Assembly (NCBI RefSeq): GCF_002002735.1
Contig: NZ_MUNY01000048.1
Coordinates: 62,001-126,000, forward strand
Length of the DNA: 64,000 nt
Direction: 5' to 3'
Source of the DNA: Algoriphagus sp. A40
GTDB taxonomy: Bacteria; Bacteroidota; Bacteroidia; Cytophagales; Cyclobacteriaceae
Below, piece by piece: positions 17,153 to 26,524 of the stretch. The notes under the pieces are model-generated. The model saw only the letters and a list, made by a program, of their open reading frames with translations, made no database searches and had not been told where the DNA came from. Positions within the stretch are counted from its first letter, which is position 1; each line of letters begins with the position of its first letter. The position numbers and the translations under genes were made by a program.

Positions 17153-17586
17153 TGGAAGTGCTAGACGCTGCCGAATTAAAATCCCAAATCTCTTTTTCCA
17201 CCCCGGTTCAGATCCGTTTTTCGGATATTGATGGCTACCTGCATGTCAACAACGGCGTTTATTTCAGCTATTTTGAGCATGCCAGGGCAGTTTTTTTGTA
17301 TGAAGTCTGTGGTTGGAATGTGATGACTATCGGAACCGTCGTCGGCAGAATTGAGATAGATTACCTTCGCCCGATTCATTTGGAAGACAAAGTAGAAGCT
17401 TTGGTAAAATGTACCCGAATCGGCAACTCCTCCTTTGACTTGGAGCAATATCTCATCGGAACCGACAGCAAGGGTGAATCCCATGTTTTTGCCAAATGCA
17501 AATGCATCATGGTCTCCGTCGATATGAAAACGATGCGGCCGGTTTCGGTCCCGGAAGAATACAGATTGAAGTTAGCAAGTTCCTAG
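17152..17586 (+). CDS. Acyl-CoA thioesterase, hotdog fold (4HBT/YbgC-FadM type)
   Basis: 144 residues. RFSDIDGYLHVNNGVYFSYFEHAR is the 4-hydroxybenzoyl-CoA thioesterase signature (split here by inspection: the DxDxxxHVNN core with the catalytic Asp), followed by IDYLRPIHLEDKVEA. It hydrolyses an acyl-CoA in the cytosol. The ATG at 17152 shares its A with the TGA of the Nudix gene. It is the last gene of the recQ operon; a palindrome follows after 10 bases. Confidence 0.88.
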   Translation: MEVLDAAELKSQISFSTPVQIRFSDIDGYLHVNNGVYFSYFEHARAVFLYEVCGWNVMTIGTVVGRIEIDYLRPIHLEDKVEALVKCTRIGNSSFDLEQYLIGTDSKGESHVFAKCKCIMVSVDMKTMRPVSVPEEYRLKLASS

Positions 17587-17596
17587 TATTGCCACT

Positions 17597-17633
17597 GTGA
17601 GTGCCTGCCTGATGGCAGTCAGGTCCCACTCAC
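17597..17633. repeat. Imperfect palindrome after the thioesterase gene
   Basis: GTGAGTG...CACTCAC arms flank CCTGCCTGA/TCAGG, forming a long imperfect hairpin without a T-tract. It could be a weak terminator or a CCTGCC-type dispersed palindrome related to the one at 7954-7975. Confidence 0.5.
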
Positions 17634-17670
17634 AAGAAAGCAAGTTTGGACAATTGAAGGTTTTACCATT

Positions 17671-17875
17671 CCGGGAAATCACTTTTGAAATTTATATCAC
17701 CCCTTGCGGGGTTTAAATGAATGCTTAGCCAATCGATCCTATAATAATTCCAGCCATACTGGCTTTTAAATCCCGAAGGGATAACAGGATTATAGCTTTA
17801 AATGTGTTTCTTATGTAGGATAACCCCAAAGGGGTGACATCATTTTTATCAAAAATGGTAAAAGCGATTTCCCTG
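17671..17875 (+). mobile_element. MITE-like repeat, copy A (205 bp)
   Basis: A 205-base element without coding capacity, repeated at 27616-27820 in the opposite orientation with 9 mismatches (about 96 % identity). Its ends are imperfect terminal inverted repeats CCGGGAAATCACTTTT and CAGGGAAATCGCTTTT. Inside are three GC-clamped hairpins: ACCCC-TTGC-GGGGT (17699-17712), ATCCC-GAA-GGGAT (17770-17782) and ACCCC-AAA-GGGGT (17823-17835), and a central AGCCA/TGGCT hairpin. Similar flanks TTTTACCATT and TTTTGCCAAT abut the ends but are not an exact duplication. It fills most of the 356-base gap between the thioesterase and TPR genes. I infer a non-autonomous element mobilised by a transposase elsewhere. 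Confidence 0.8.
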
Positions 17876-17916
17876 TTTTGCCAATGAACTTGGCAGCCTC
17901 CTCAAGTCATTTTCCC

Positions 17917-17924
17917 TATCTTTG
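17917..17924 (+). promoter_or_regulatory. -7 promoter box before the TPR lipoprotein
   Basis: TATCTTTG matches the Bacteroidota -7 consensus TAnnTTTG exactly and lies 18 bases before the start codon. No convincing -33 TTTG at the standard distance was found, so the call rests on the -7 box alone. Confidence 0.4.
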
Positions 17925-17942
17925 CCGAAAAATTACCCTGTG

Positions 17943-18647
17943 ATGAAACTTTGGATTTTGGGTTTACTCTGCGTAAGCCTTTTCGCCTGCAGCCCAAGTG
18001 AGGAAGAATTGCTCAAAGCTGGAATGGAAAAAATGGATGCCCAGTCCTGGCCTGAAGCCGTGGAGGCATTTGATCTGCTTTTGGAAAAAAATCCTACCAA
18101 CGCCCAGGCTTTGAATGCCAAAGGTGTCGCTCTTTTTCAACAGGGGAAAATTGAAGAAGCAATTCCGGTATTCAATTCTGCCATCCAGGCGGATTCGACC
18201 AGTTACAAGGCTTGGTTTAACCGTGGAAATGCCAAAATGGAACTCGAAAATTATAAGGAAGCACTCGCAGATTTTAACATTGCAAGTGCTTTGGACGCAT
18301 CCCAAACAGACATTTACTTCAATCGGGGAACGGCACTTCTAAATATGGAAGAGTATGAAGACGCCCTTTTGGATTTTCAAACTGTCCTGCAGTCTAACCC
18401 GAATCAGGCAGAAGCTCAATTCCGAAAAGCGAAAGCTGAATTGGGTATGAACGATCCCATTCACGGCATGGAATCCCTGACCAATGCAGTGAACCTTGAT
18501 CCGAAAAATGCCGAAGCCTATTATCTTCTTGGAGTGACGCGAATGAGTGCTTTAGGGCAAAAAAATGAAGGTTGCGCTGATCTGAAAATGGCACTTTCTC
18601 TGGGTTATGCAGAAGCAGAAACCTGGATTAAAGATTTTTGCGAGTAA
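17943..18647 (+). CDS. TPR-repeat lipoprotein
   Basis: 234 residues. The lipoprotein signal peptide MKLWILGLLCVSLFAC ends at Cys16 (lipobox LFAC). Five to six tetratricopeptide repeats fill residues 25-230, with motifs such as NPTNAQALNAKGVALFQQGK and NPNQAEAQFRKAKAEL. It probably acts as a periplasm- or surface-facing scaffold protein. The ATG at 17943 gives the signal peptide; an earlier TTG does not. Its TAA overlaps the ATG of the Sua5 gene by one base. Confidence 0.9.
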   Translation: MKLWILGLLCVSLFACSPSEEELLKAGMEKMDAQSWPEAVEAFDLLLEKNPTNAQALNAKGVALFQQGKIEEAIPVFNSAIQADSTSYKAWFNRGNAKMELENYKEALADFNIASALDASQTDIYFNRGTALLNMEEYEDALLDFQTVLQSNPNQAEAQFRKAKAELGMNDPIHGMESLTNAVNLDPKNAEAYYLLGVTRMSALGQKNEGCADLKMALSLGYAEAETWIKDFCE

Positions 18648-19609
18648 TGGCTCAGATCGGCAAAGACATAGCCTTGGCCAAAGCCTTTTTGGAAAAAGGT
18701 GAGCTCGTGGGAATTCCCACTGAGACCGTCTATGGATTGGCCGGAAATGCGTTGGATCCGGAGTCTGTTGCCTTGATTTTTGAAACCAAAAATCGGCCGG
18801 GATTTGATCCATTGATTTTGCATACTTCCTCTATGGAGCGTGTTGGAGATTTTGTGACGACTTTTCCCGAAAAACTCAAAGTGCTTGCTGAAGCCTTTTG
18901 GCCGGGACCATTGACTTTGCTATTGCCGAGAAAGCAGATTGTGCCCGATTTGGTGACTTCAGGTTTGAATCGGGTAGCGGTTAGGGTGCCTAAGCATCCA
19001 TTGACTTTGGCTTTGTTGGATATTCTGGATTTTCCTTTGGCAGCTCCAAGCGCCAATCCGTTCGGATACATCAGTCCGACTACTCCATCCCATGTGGAGG
19101 CTCAGTTGGGACAAAAAATCCCATACATCCTCGATGGCGGATCCTGTGATGTCGGACTGGAGAGTACAATCGTAGGAATGGAAGAGAAGGAAATCGTGGT
19201 TTATCGCCTTGGAGGATTGGAGATTTCTGAAATCGAAAAACTCGTTGGTCCGATAAAAATAAAAGACCACAGCAGCAGTAATCCTCAGGCACCGGGACTT
19301 TTGGAAAGTCACTATGCACCGAGAAAGCCTTTTATTCTCGGGAATTTGAAGGAGTTAATTGTAAAAAATCGAGAAGAAAAGGTCGATTTCGCCGTGTTGA
19401 GTTTTTCGGATTTTTTCCCAGAGATCCAACCTGAAAGCCAAATAGCATTAAGCGCAGACAAAAATCTGCACGAAGCAGCCAAGAACCTTTTTGCTGCCAT
19501 GCGAACGCTGGATGAAGGAAATGCAGCCGTGATTTTGGCGGAATTAATGCCAGAAACCGGACTGGGAAGAGCGATCAACGACCGATTGAAGCGGGCTGCT
19601 GTCAAATAG
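18647..19609 (+). CDS. L-threonylcarbamoyladenylate synthase (Sua5 type)
   Basis: 320 residues, the long Sua5 form. The YrdC domain (about 1-205) has GIPTETVYGLAGNA, FEIKNRP-like FETKNRPGFDPL, AFWPGPLTLLL and the SAPSAN-like LAAPSANPFG motif; the C-terminal Sua5 domain (about 215-320) includes APGLLESHYAPRKP. It makes threonylcarbamoyl-AMP for the t6A37 modification of ANN-decoding tRNAs, together with TsaBDE. The start codon overlaps the previous stop by one base. Confidence 0.93.
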   Translation: MAQIGKDIALAKAFLEKGELVGIPTETVYGLAGNALDPESVALIFETKNRPGFDPLILHTSSMERVGDFVTTFPEKLKVLAEAFWPGPLTLLLPRKQIVPDLVTSGLNRVAVRVPKHPLTLALLDILDFPLAAPSANPFGYISPTTPSHVEAQLGQKIPYILDGGSCDVGLESTIVGMEEKEIVVYRLGGLEISEIEKLVGPIKIKDHSSSNPQAPGLLESHYAPRKPFILGNLKELIVKNREEKVDFAVLSFSDFFPEIQPESQIALSADKNLHEAAKNLFAAMRTLDEGNAAVILAELMPETGLGRAINDRLKRAAVK

Positions 19610-19846
19610 TTTGCAGTGATCAGTTTGCAGAAAACAGGCGCAGAAGTCTTAAAGGCTAAGATTTTGGTTTTCCAATATTTTTTCAATTTTTCAATCTTGA
19701 AATTTTCCAATCCAAACAATCGATTACGGGCCACTGATTTTAGGAATTCACAAATTGATCATGGGATTTGGTCAACAATTGCAGGAATCTTTGATAAATT
19801 CAGGCTCTTTTTAAGAAAACCAATCAAAATCTATTAAACCAATCCT

Positions 19847-21046
19847 ATGAGTTCAACTGTAAAAAATGTCGATAGCCTGAATTTTGCAGGCAAAAAGGCC
19901 CTAATCCGGGTAGATTTCAACGTGCCTTTGAATGAAGATTTTTCCGTTTCAGACGATACCCGCATCCAAGCTGCAGTCCCAACAATCAAGAAAATCCTGA
20001 AAGACGGAGGTTCCGCCATTTTGATGTCGCACTTGGGCCGTCCAAAAGGTGGGCCTGAGGATAAATATTCCTTGAAACATATCCTGACTGCAGTTGAAGC
20101 TGCTTTGGGGACTTCGGTTCAGTTTGCTTCGGATTGCATTGGAGCTGAAGCAGAGAGCAAAGCTGCTGCTTTGAAGGCAGGAGAGGTGCTTTTGCTGGAA
20201 AATCTCCGTTTTTACAAAGAAGAAGAAAAAGGTGACAAGGACTTCGCCGGCAAACTTGCTAAATTGGGTGATGTCTATGTCAACGATGCCTTTGGTACTG
20301 CTCACAGAGCGCATGCTTCTACGGCTGTAATCGCTGAATTTTTCAAGGATAAAGTGGCTGGCTACCTGATGGAATCTGAATTGGTCAATGCGGATAAAGT
20401 TTTGGGAAACCCTGAGCGACCTTACACAGCCATCATGGGGGGAGCCAAAATCGCCGATAAAATTCTGATTATCGAGCGTTTGCTGGATGTAGTAGACAAC
20501 CTCATTATCGGTGGCGGTATGTCTTACACTTTTGCAAAAGCCCAAGGCGGAACAATCGGCACCTCTTTGCTGGAAGCAGATAAACTTGATTTCGTATTGG
20601 AATTGATGGAAAAGGCCAAGGCAAAAGGTGTCAACCTAATCCTTCCGGTGGATACCGTCATTGCGGATGCATTTTCCAATACCGCCAACCAAGGAGTAGC
20701 CACCAGCGGTGAAATTCCAGACAACTGGATGGGACTTGACATCGGACCAAAAACCCGTGAGCTTTTCGGAAAAACAATTTTGGAATCAAAAACTGTCCTT
20801 TGGAATGGCCCAATGGGTGTTTTCGAAATGGAATCATTTGACAAAGGAACCAAAGCAATCGCTGAATATGTAGCTGAAGCAACCCGAAATGGAGCCTTCT
20901 CGCTGATCGGTGGAGGGGACTCTGCTGCTGCAGTAAACAAGTTTGGATACACGGATCAGGTATCCTATGTGTCCACTGGTGGAGGAGCCTTGCTGGAGCA
21001 CATGGAAGGTAAAGTACTTCCAGGAGTTGCTGCTTTGGCGGAATAA
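19847..21046 (+). CDS. pgk: Phosphoglycerate kinase
   Basis: 399 residues, full length. N-domain motifs [18 protein letters not shown] and LLENLRFY bind 3-phosphoglycerate; C-domain motifs [19 protein letters not shown] and GGGDSAAAV bind the nucleotide. It catalyses the ATP-forming step of glycolysis in the cytosol. The 237-base upstream gap holds no ORF and probably its promoter. Two strong hairpins follow. Confidence 0.98.
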   Translation: MSSTVKNVDSLNFAGKKALIRVDFNVPLNEDFSVSDDTRIQAAVPTIKKILKDGGSAILMSHLGRPKGGPEDKYSLKHILTAVEAALGTSVQFASDCIGAEAESKAAALKAGEVLLLENLRFYKEEEKGDKDFAGKLAKLGDVYVNDAFGTAHRAHASTAVIAEFFKDKVAGYLMESELVNADKVLGNPERPYTAIMGGAKIADKILIIERLLDVVDNLIIGGGMSYTFAKAQGGTIGTSLLEADKLDFVLELMEKAKAKGVNLILPVDTVIADAFSNTANQGVATSGEIPDNWMGLDIGPKTRELFGKTILESKTVLWNGPMGVFEMESFDKGTKAIAEYVAEATRNGAFSLIGGGDSAAAVNKFGYTDQVSYVSTGGGALLEHMEGKVLPGVAALAE

Positions 21047-21056
21047 TTTTAATAAA

Positions 21057-21128
21057 AAGACCTGCCAGGTTTTCAATACATGGCAGGTCTTTGAAAACTG
21101 GCCACCTGAAAAGCTGGCCAGTTTTTTT
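21057..21128 (+). terminator. Tandem terminator hairpins between pgk and dinB-like gene
   Basis: The first stem AAGACCTGCCA/TGGCAGGTCTT (21057-21092) is followed directly by AAACTGGCCA/TGGCCAGTTT (21095-21124) with seven T residues. The second T-run touches the stop codon of the convergent DinB-like gene, so the pair probably works on both strands. Confidence 0.85.
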
Positions 21129-21573
21129 ATGCTCCCCTTGAAAGGGTCAACGCAATTTGTCCTGCATGGTGAGCATTGTGAAAGAGAATATGGGAAAACA
21201 GTCGGATTTCTGGGACAGTCCCAAAAAATGGTGTGTCCACCTGTCGATGCCAATCCGATTCGGTTTTTGTCTTTACGAGGTTTTCGAGCATTTCAAATCC
21301 TTGAGATACGTATCGCTTGCTTTCCGACAGATCAAAGTTTTGTCCTTGATCTTCCTGACCCATCGTCGTGTTTGGAACTGTCGGCATGACGCCAAAGAAG
21401 TACCCAAACAAATTCATAGTTTCTCCGATATGCTGGTAAATAAAACCTATGCTCGCGGTTTTAGAATTCAGCCTCCAGGTTGAATTATCCTGAGAGATAC
21501 GGTCGAGCGCAAAGGAGCATGTGAGCTTGTTTTGCTCAATCATGTTCAGCAGTAAATCCTGGAATGTACCCAT
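21127..21573 (-). CDS. DinB-family putative metal-dependent protein
   Basis: 148 residues, four-helix bundle of the DinB/YfiT superfamily. The metal-ligand histidines appear in IYQHIGETMN (about residue 48) and HILFHNAHHAGQI (about 128-138). Members include thiol S-transferases of the bacillithiol/mycothiol type and many unknowns. It is convergent with pgk and lies 18 bases downstream of the EEP hydrolase gene, likely in the same transcript. Confidence 0.85.
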   Translation of the reverse strand: MGTFQDLLLNMIEQNKLTCSFALDRISQDNSTWRLNSKTASIGFIYQHIGETMNLFGYFFGVMPTVPNTTMGQEDQGQNFDLSESKRYVSQGFEMLENLVKTKTESDWHRQVDTPFFGTVPEIRLFSHILFHNAHHAGQIALTLSRGA

Positions 21574-21591
21574 GGCGATTTGAAGAATAAG

Positions 21592-22440
21592 TTAGAACTC
21601 AATTTCTGCCAACACAGGAAAGTGATCCGAAGGATATTTTTTCCCATAGTTGTCAGTCAAAATTCCATGCCGGATTACATTGATTTTACCCTGAACAAAG
21701 ATGTGATCGATGATTCCGTCAGGCATTCGGTCCCAGTCAAATGCTGAGAAAGTTCCTTTCGGCCCATAAGCAGGGATTTTTGAGATCAGCCGGGAATCCT
21801 TCCACCTAGGATCGGCAATGATTGTGGAATAAGCGGCATTGTCCGGTTTGACATTGAAGTCGCCCATCAGGATCGCAGGAAGATTTTGGGTGTTGATTTC
21901 TTTCACTTTTGCCATGACCAGTTTGCTGCTCTCTTCTCTAGCTTGCTGCCCAATGTGGTCGTAATGGACATTGAAAACATAGAATTTCTTTCCTTTTTGA
22001 TCTTTGAATCTTCCCCAAGAGCAAATCCGGTTTAAGGATGCGTCCCAACCTTTGCTTGGTTTTTCGGGAGTTGGAGAAAGCCAGAAGGTTCCTGAAGCTT
22101 CCAATTTGTACAGTTTTGGGTCAAAAAGAATGGCAGTATATTCGCCTTTTTCTGCACCGTCATCTCTGCCGACTCCCAGATATTCATAGCCCAATCCTTC
22201 GCTCATTTGTTTGACCTGATGGGAAAGCCCTTCCTGAGTTCCAAAAAGGCCGATTTTGTGAAATTGGATCAAACTGACAACATGAGGCAAACGGTCCTTC
22301 CAGAGATTGCCTTCATCTCCGGGATTGTCCCAGCGGACATTGAATGTGGCCAGGTTGTGACTTTGTGCCTTCAGATTTTGTGAAAAACAAAAAATAAAGG
22401 CAATGGCTAAAAACAGGGTGGAAATTGTTTTTTGGAACAT
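21592..22440 (-). CDS. Secreted endonuclease/exonuclease/phosphatase family protein
   Basis: 282 residues from the ATG at 22440, which gives a signal peptide (TISTLFLAIAFIFCFSQNLKAQ). EEP-fold motifs: ATFNVRWDNPGD, the catalytic Glu in GTQEGL, NVHYDHIG, GDFNVKPDN, and the final SDHFPV with catalytic His. Secreted members are phosphodiesterases or nucleases; the target is unknown. The next gene, of DinB type, is 18 bases downstream. Confidence 0.9.
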   Translation of the reverse strand: MFQKTISTLFLAIAFIFCFSQNLKAQSHNLATFNVRWDNPGDEGNLWKDRLPHVVSLIQFHKIGLFGTQEGLSHQVKQMSEGLGYEYLGVGRDDGAEKGEYTAILFDPKLYKLEASGTFWLSPTPEKPSKGWDASLNRICSWGRFKDQKGKKFYVFNVHYDHIGQQAREESSKLVMAKVKEINTQNLPAILMGDFNVKPDNAAYSTIIADPRWKDSRLISKIPAYGPKGTFSAFDWDRMPDGIIDHIFVQGKINVIRHGILTDNYGKKYPSDHFPVLAEIEF

Positions 22441-22588
22441 AAATCGTGAACTATTTCGTGGGAAAACGCTTGAGTCACTAAAATTGCATGCTATTTTGAT
22501 CAGATGAAATGCCCTTAAGAAAAACTTCTCACACAGGGGAATGATTATTTTGGGCATTCCATGTGGTTTTGAAAAAGAAATGAAACAT

Positions 22589-23482
22589 ATGAAAACCTTT
22601 TATCCCAAAGACTTGAGTACTGTTGAAGTTCAGAATCTGCTCCAGGGTGCTGTGACACCTCGGCCCATTGCCTTTGCAAGTACAGTGGACAAAGCAGGAA
22701 ATGTGAACCTGAGCCCATTTAGTTTTTTCAACATGTTCAGCGCCAATCCTCCGATCCTGATTTTTTCCCCTTCCCGCAGGGTGAGGGATAAGACGGTCAA
22801 ACATACTTTGGAAAATGTGCTGGAAGTACCCGAAGTGGTGATTCATATTGTGGGTTACGACCGTGTGGAACAGATGTCTTTGGCCAGCACAGAATATCCC
22901 AAAGGCGTCAATGAGTTTGTAAAAGCGGGCCTGACACCTGTCAAGTCGGATTTAATCTCACCTCCCCGGGTGAAAGAAGCTGCTGTGGCCTTGGAGTGCA
23001 AGGTCAATGAAGTAAAGGCCTTAGGCACTGAAGGAGGAGCTGGCAATCTGGTCATCTGCGAAGTGGTTGCCATGCATATCAGCGAATCAATTCTCGATGA
23101 AAAAGGGGCAATCGATCCTCACAAACTCAGTCCTGTCGCCAGATTGGGAGGAAGTTGGTATTCCAAAATCACCCCGGATTCTCTATTCCAGATTCCAAAG
23201 CCGCTCACCAATCTTGGAATCGGTGTGGATCAGATTCCGGATGAAATCAAAAACAGTCCGATTTTATCTGGAAATAATCTGGGAAGACTTGGAAATGTAA
23301 TGGTATTGCCAACAGTTGAAGAAATATCTGAATTTTCGAATTCTGAAGAAATCCGGGAAATGCGGGTTCGGTTTAAAAACGATCCAGACTCTTGGGTTGA
23401 CCACCTTCATCTCCGCGCAAAAGAGGAATTGGAGAAAGGAAATGTGGAAACTGCTTGGAAGTTTTTGCTCCAAAAACAATAA
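22589..23482 (+). CDS. Flavin reductase family protein (FMN-binding split barrel)
   Basis: About 297 residues; ATGs at 22580 and 22589 are both possible. AVTPRPIAFASTVD, NLSPFSFFNMFSANPP and FSPSRRVRDKTVKHT are typical of the DIM6/NTAB flavin reductase group, which binds FMN. The family reduces flavin with NAD(P)H, or acts in flavin-dependent oxidation; the specific partner is unknown. It is divergent from the EEP hydrolase gene, with a shared 148-base upstream region. Confidence 0.88.
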   Translation: MKTFYPKDLSTVEVQNLLQGAVTPRPIAFASTVDKAGNVNLSPFSFFNMFSANPPILIFSPSRRVRDKTVKHTLENVLEVPEVVIHIVGYDRVEQMSLASTEYPKGVNEFVKAGLTPVKSDLISPPRVKEAAVALECKVNEVKALGTEGGAGNLVICEVVAMHISESILDEKGAIDPHKLSPVARLGGSWYSKITPDSLFQIPKPLTNLGIGVDQIPDEIKNSPILSGNNLGRLGNVMVLPTVEEISEFSNSEEIREMRVRFKNDPDSWVDHLHLRAKEELEKGNVETAWKFLLQKQ

Positions 23483-23488
23483 AAGCAA

Positions 23489-23522
23489 AACTCTCCAAGA
23501 TTTTGAAATCTCTTGGAGAGTT
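23489..23522. terminator. Bidirectional hairpin between flavin reductase and sppA
   Basis: A perfect 12-bp stem AACTCTCCAAGA/TCTTGGAGAGTT with a 10-base loop lies between two convergent genes. A T-tract is weak, so termination strength is uncertain. Confidence 0.6.
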
Positions 23523-23560
23523 GGAGCTAATTTTAATCAGCTAGTGGGGAGTTTTTAAGT

Positions 23561-25327
23561 TTACTTAATCACAATATCCTGAGGCATTCTTACCTGGATT
23601 CCGTGGTAGTATTGAAGGCTTTTGATTTTCTCGATCAGGAAATAATTTTCACCCAATTGAGCCTGAAGGATTTTGAGCTGAACTTTGTCTCCAAAGGTGC
23701 TGAAGATATCCTCAAACCAGGTTTTCTGCTCAGGGTAGTAAACAACGCGGTAATCGTCCCCAGCATCGATTTTGCCAGCGGCGATTTCTATCGCAGTATT
23801 CAAGCCTCCAAGAACATCCACCAAACCTCTTTCTTTGGCCTGAGTTCCAGTCCAAACCCTGCCGGAAGCCACTTTTTTCACAGAATCAGGATGCATTCCG
23901 CGTCCTTCCGCCACTCTTGAAATAAAGGTTTCATAACCTTCTTCAATGTTTGATTGGATGATGGTTCTTTCTACCTCAGTCAGTTCTCGGGTAGGATTCA
24001 TAAAGTCAGACAACTGTCCTGTGGAAACGACGTCTGTGGTCACTCCCAGCTTGTCATTCAATAATTCCTGGACATTAAACCACAAACCGAAAATCCCGAT
24101 GGAACCTGTAATCGTGTTTGGCTGGGCGACAATGGTATCGGCAGGAGCAGAGATGTAATAACCTCCGGAAGCAGCCACTCCACCCATGGACACAATCAGT
24201 GGCTTAGCTTTTTTGGCCTCGGTCATTTCTCTCCAAATTACTTCGGATGCGACAATAGAGCCTCCCGGAGAATTCACTCTCAGGACAATGGCTTTGATAT
24301 TTTCGTCTTTTCTTGCTTTGCGGATTTCTCTGGCAAATTTGTCAGAACTCAACGCCCCATCTACATCACCTCCCACAATATCCCCCTCAGCCACAATGAC
24401 TGCAATGCGGTTTTTGGAGGTGATATTTTTCGATTTTGCCAAAGAACCTAGATCAGTTGCATTGATAGTAGGGATCTCATCGTCCTCAGTCAGGCCAAGT
24501 TTTTCCCGAAGTTTGGAATGAACCTCATCCTCGTAGGCCAAAGCCGTGGCGAGCTTGTAGGTAACCGCGTCTTTTGCCTTCCGAACAAGCATTTCGGAAT
24601 TGACTTTTTTCAGGCTATCCAATGGAATGCCACGAGATTCGGCAATTTTAGCGACTGCCAGATTGTTGATGTCATCCAGGAAATACTGAGTTTGAAGTCT
24701 GTTTTCATCACTCATTTTGTCGAGAATGAACGGCTCTACTGCACTTTTGAATTCACCTACACGGAAAACTTCCGGCTTGATGCCTACTTTTTCGAAAAGT
24801 CCCTTGAAGAAAATACCTTCTGAGGAAAATCCGTTGAAATCAATTGCTCCCAATGGATTAAGGTAAATTTCATCGGCAACAGATGCCAGAAAATACCCGC
24901 CTTCACTGTACGCTTCGTCATAGGTGATGAGGAATTTTCCCGATTCTTTGAAGTCGATCAGAGCTTCTCTCAGTTCCAATAGATTGGCCTGTCCGGCCAT
25001 GATCAGTCCGGTATTGAGGTAGATTCCTTTGATGTTTTCGTTGGTTTTCGCTTCCTGGATGGCTTTTTTCAAATTGACCAAGCCGGCGTTCATGTCACCT
25101 CCAAAAGGATTTCCGAATGCGCCCAAATCAAGTTCATCTTCCGCGGTTCTTTCCACCAGCATCCTTCCGTTGAGATTCAGATGGAGAATGGAGTTTTCTT
25201 TGACCGACACTTCTTTTTCTGAGGAAGCAGCTATCATACCGATGATGCCAAAAAAGATAAGTGTGCTGAGAATCGTAAAAATGAACAAGCCAACAATCAC
25301 GGCCAGTACATTGCCTAGAAATTTCAT
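23561..25327 (-). CDS. sppA: Signal peptide peptidase SppA, 67-kDa type
   Basis: 588 residues, tandem SppA domains. An N-terminal membrane anchor (about 5-30) is followed by domain 1, which holds the catalytic Lys in GEFKSAVEPF (around 195-200), and domain 2, with the nucleophile Ser in GGVAASGGYYIS (around residue 385). This Lys/Ser split across two domains is that of E. coli SppA, which degrades cleaved signal peptides in the inner membrane. Both catalytic residues are present. It is divergent from folK. Confidence 0.95.
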   Translation of the reverse strand: MKFLGNVLAVIVGLFIFTILSTLIFFGIIGMIAASSEKEVSVKENSILHLNLNGRMLVERTAEDELDLGAFGNPFGGDMNAGLVNLKKAIQEAKTNENIKGIYLNTGLIMAGQANLLELREALIDFKESGKFLITYDEAYSEGGYFLASVADEIYLNPLGAIDFNGFSSEGIFFKGLFEKVGIKPEVFRVGEFKSAVEPFILDKMSDENRLQTQYFLDDINNLAVAKIAESRGIPLDSLKKVNSEMLVRKAKDAVTYKLATALAYEDEVHSKLREKLGLTEDDEIPTINATDLGSLAKSKNITSKNRIAVIVAEGDIVGGDVDGALSSDKFAREIRKARKDENIKAIVLRVNSPGGSIVASEVIWREMTEAKKAKPLIVSMGGVAASGGYYISAPADTIVAQPNTITGSIGIFGLWFNVQELLNDKLGVTTDVVSTGQLSDFMNPTRELTEVERTIIQSNIEEGYETFISRVAEGRGMHPDSVKKVASGRVWTGTQAKERGLVDVLGGLNTAIEIAAGKIDAGDDYRVVYYPEQKTWFEDIFSTFGDKVQLKILQAQLGENYFLIEKIKSLQYYHGIQVRMPQDIVIK

Positions 25328-25487
25328 CTGTTTATGATTTGATTTTTAATGGTCAGATGGAATCTCGCCTGGTTGATAATCACCCAAATCAGTGATGCTT
25401 ATCCTCATGCTCGATTTCATAAGATTAGATTTTGAACTCGAAATTACCCTTTTTTGGATGACCTTTACAATCGAAAAGTGACAAGCG

Positions 25488-25973
25488 ATGCAAACTGAGG
25501 TTGTATTAAGTTTAGGCGGAAATAAGGGCAATCGGGAAAAATTGCTTTTTCATGCCGTTGAGGCACTGAATGATCAATTTCAATTGCTTAAAGTTTCGAA
25601 GATCTACGAAACGGCAGCCTGGGGAGGTGTGGCCAAAGGAGATTTCCTGAATCAAATTGCCGTGATTTCCACGGAAAAGGAGCCGGAGGAAGTGCTGGAA
25701 ATCATACATGAAATCGAGTCTGATTTGGGGCGAACCCGTGAAGAACCTTGGGGCGACCGGACCATGGATATCGATATCCTTTATTTTGGGGAAAAAGTGA
25801 TCGACTCAGATCTTTTGAAAATTCCCCATCGTTTTATTCCGGAGCGAAAATTTGTACTTGTTCCATTGAATGAACTTTTTCCTGAAAGGAAACACCCGGT
25901 ATTAAAAAAGACTTCGACTCAGTTGCTTGAAGAATGTCAGGATCCAAGTGAGGTGAAGGCTTGGATGAAATAA
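25488..25973 (+). CDS. folK: 2-amino-4-hydroxy-6-hydroxymethyldihydropteridine pyrophosphokinase
   Basis: 161 residues, full length. LSLGGNKGNRE at the N-terminus and the HPPK signature EPWGDRTMDIDILYFG (near residues 85-100, with the two magnesium-binding Asp) are intact; PHRFIPERKFVLVPL follows. It transfers pyrophosphate from ATP to the pterin in folate synthesis. It stands alone, convergent with the toxin-antitoxin genes at 25987-26524. Confidence 0.96.
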   Translation: MQTEVVLSLGGNKGNREKLLFHAVEALNDQFQLLKVSKIYETAAWGGVAKGDFLNQIAVISTEKEPEEVLEIIHEIESDLGRTREEPWGDRTMDIDILYFGEKVIDSDLLKIPHRFIPERKFVLVPLNELFPERKHPVLKKTSTQLLEECQDPSEVKAWMK

Positions 25974-25986
25974 TTTTTGGGTTTAT

Positions 25987-26322
25987 TTATAGGTCTAAGC
26001 CAATTCGTTTCAGAAGAGTTTGAATCATTTCCATGCTCAAATTTTCTAGTTCACTTTTGTCGTAGATAGATATCAAATAAACTTTTTCATTGACGACTTT
26101 CACAAAAGTTATTATTCTTGCTCCACCTGATTTCCCTTTTCCTTTTGAGGAAATCCTGAGGCGGACTTTAAAAATTTGATTCCCAAGCGAAGTTCCTAAT
26201 TTTGGGTTTTGTGACAATTCTTCCTCTAATAGAAGAAGGTCACTCTTGATAGAGGGGTATTTTTTAAGAAGTTTTTTGGCCTCTTTTTCAAAATTTGGAG
26301 TTGCAATTACATCAAAGTTCAT
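25987..26322 (-). CDS. RelE/ParE-superfamily toxin
   Basis: 111 residues, slightly longer than usual. ATPNFEKEAKKLLKKYPS is the N-terminal helix pair of RelE-like toxins, and VYLISIYDKSELENLS is the typical core strand with YDKSE. It is the downstream partner of the antitoxin gene, overlapping its 3' end by 11 bases. Members cleave mRNA on the ribosome or inhibit gyrase; which applies here is not visible. It lacks the C-terminal His-Tyr of YoeB. Confidence 0.8.
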   Translation of the reverse strand: MNFDVIATPNFEKEAKKLLKKYPSIKSDLLLLEEELSQNPKLGTSLGNQIFKVRLRISSKGKGKSGGARIITFVKVVNEKVYLISIYDKSELENLSMEMIQTLLKRIGLDL

Positions 26323-26524
26323 TCAAAAAATCATGAAGTGCTCGTCCTTTTATTTTGCCTTCTTCAATATCTTTTACCTCTTTAAGTCCAGCTTCAATTC
26401 CTGCTAAAACATCTACTTCTGAGCCTTCAGATACTTCTTTCACTTTTTCCAAACCAAGTTTCTGGATGAGTTCATTGAAAAATGAATACATATTTTCCGG
26501 GATATTGAGTGTGATCTGTTTCAT
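26312..26524 (-). CDS. Antitoxin partner of the RelE-like toxin
   Basis: 70 residues from the ATG at 26524 (MKQITLNIPENMYSFFNELIQKLG), which resembles a ribbon-helix-helix N-terminus with ITLNIPE. The rest is charged and helical, fitting a flexible toxin-binding tail. It overlaps the toxin start by 11 bases. The longer frame from 26551 adds nine residues with no support. The antitoxin class is inferred from layout and pattern. Confidence 0.75.
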   Translation of the reverse strand: MKQITLNIPENMYSFFNELIQKLGLEKVKEVSEGSEVDVLAGIEAGLKEVKDIEEGKIKGRALHDFLNEL

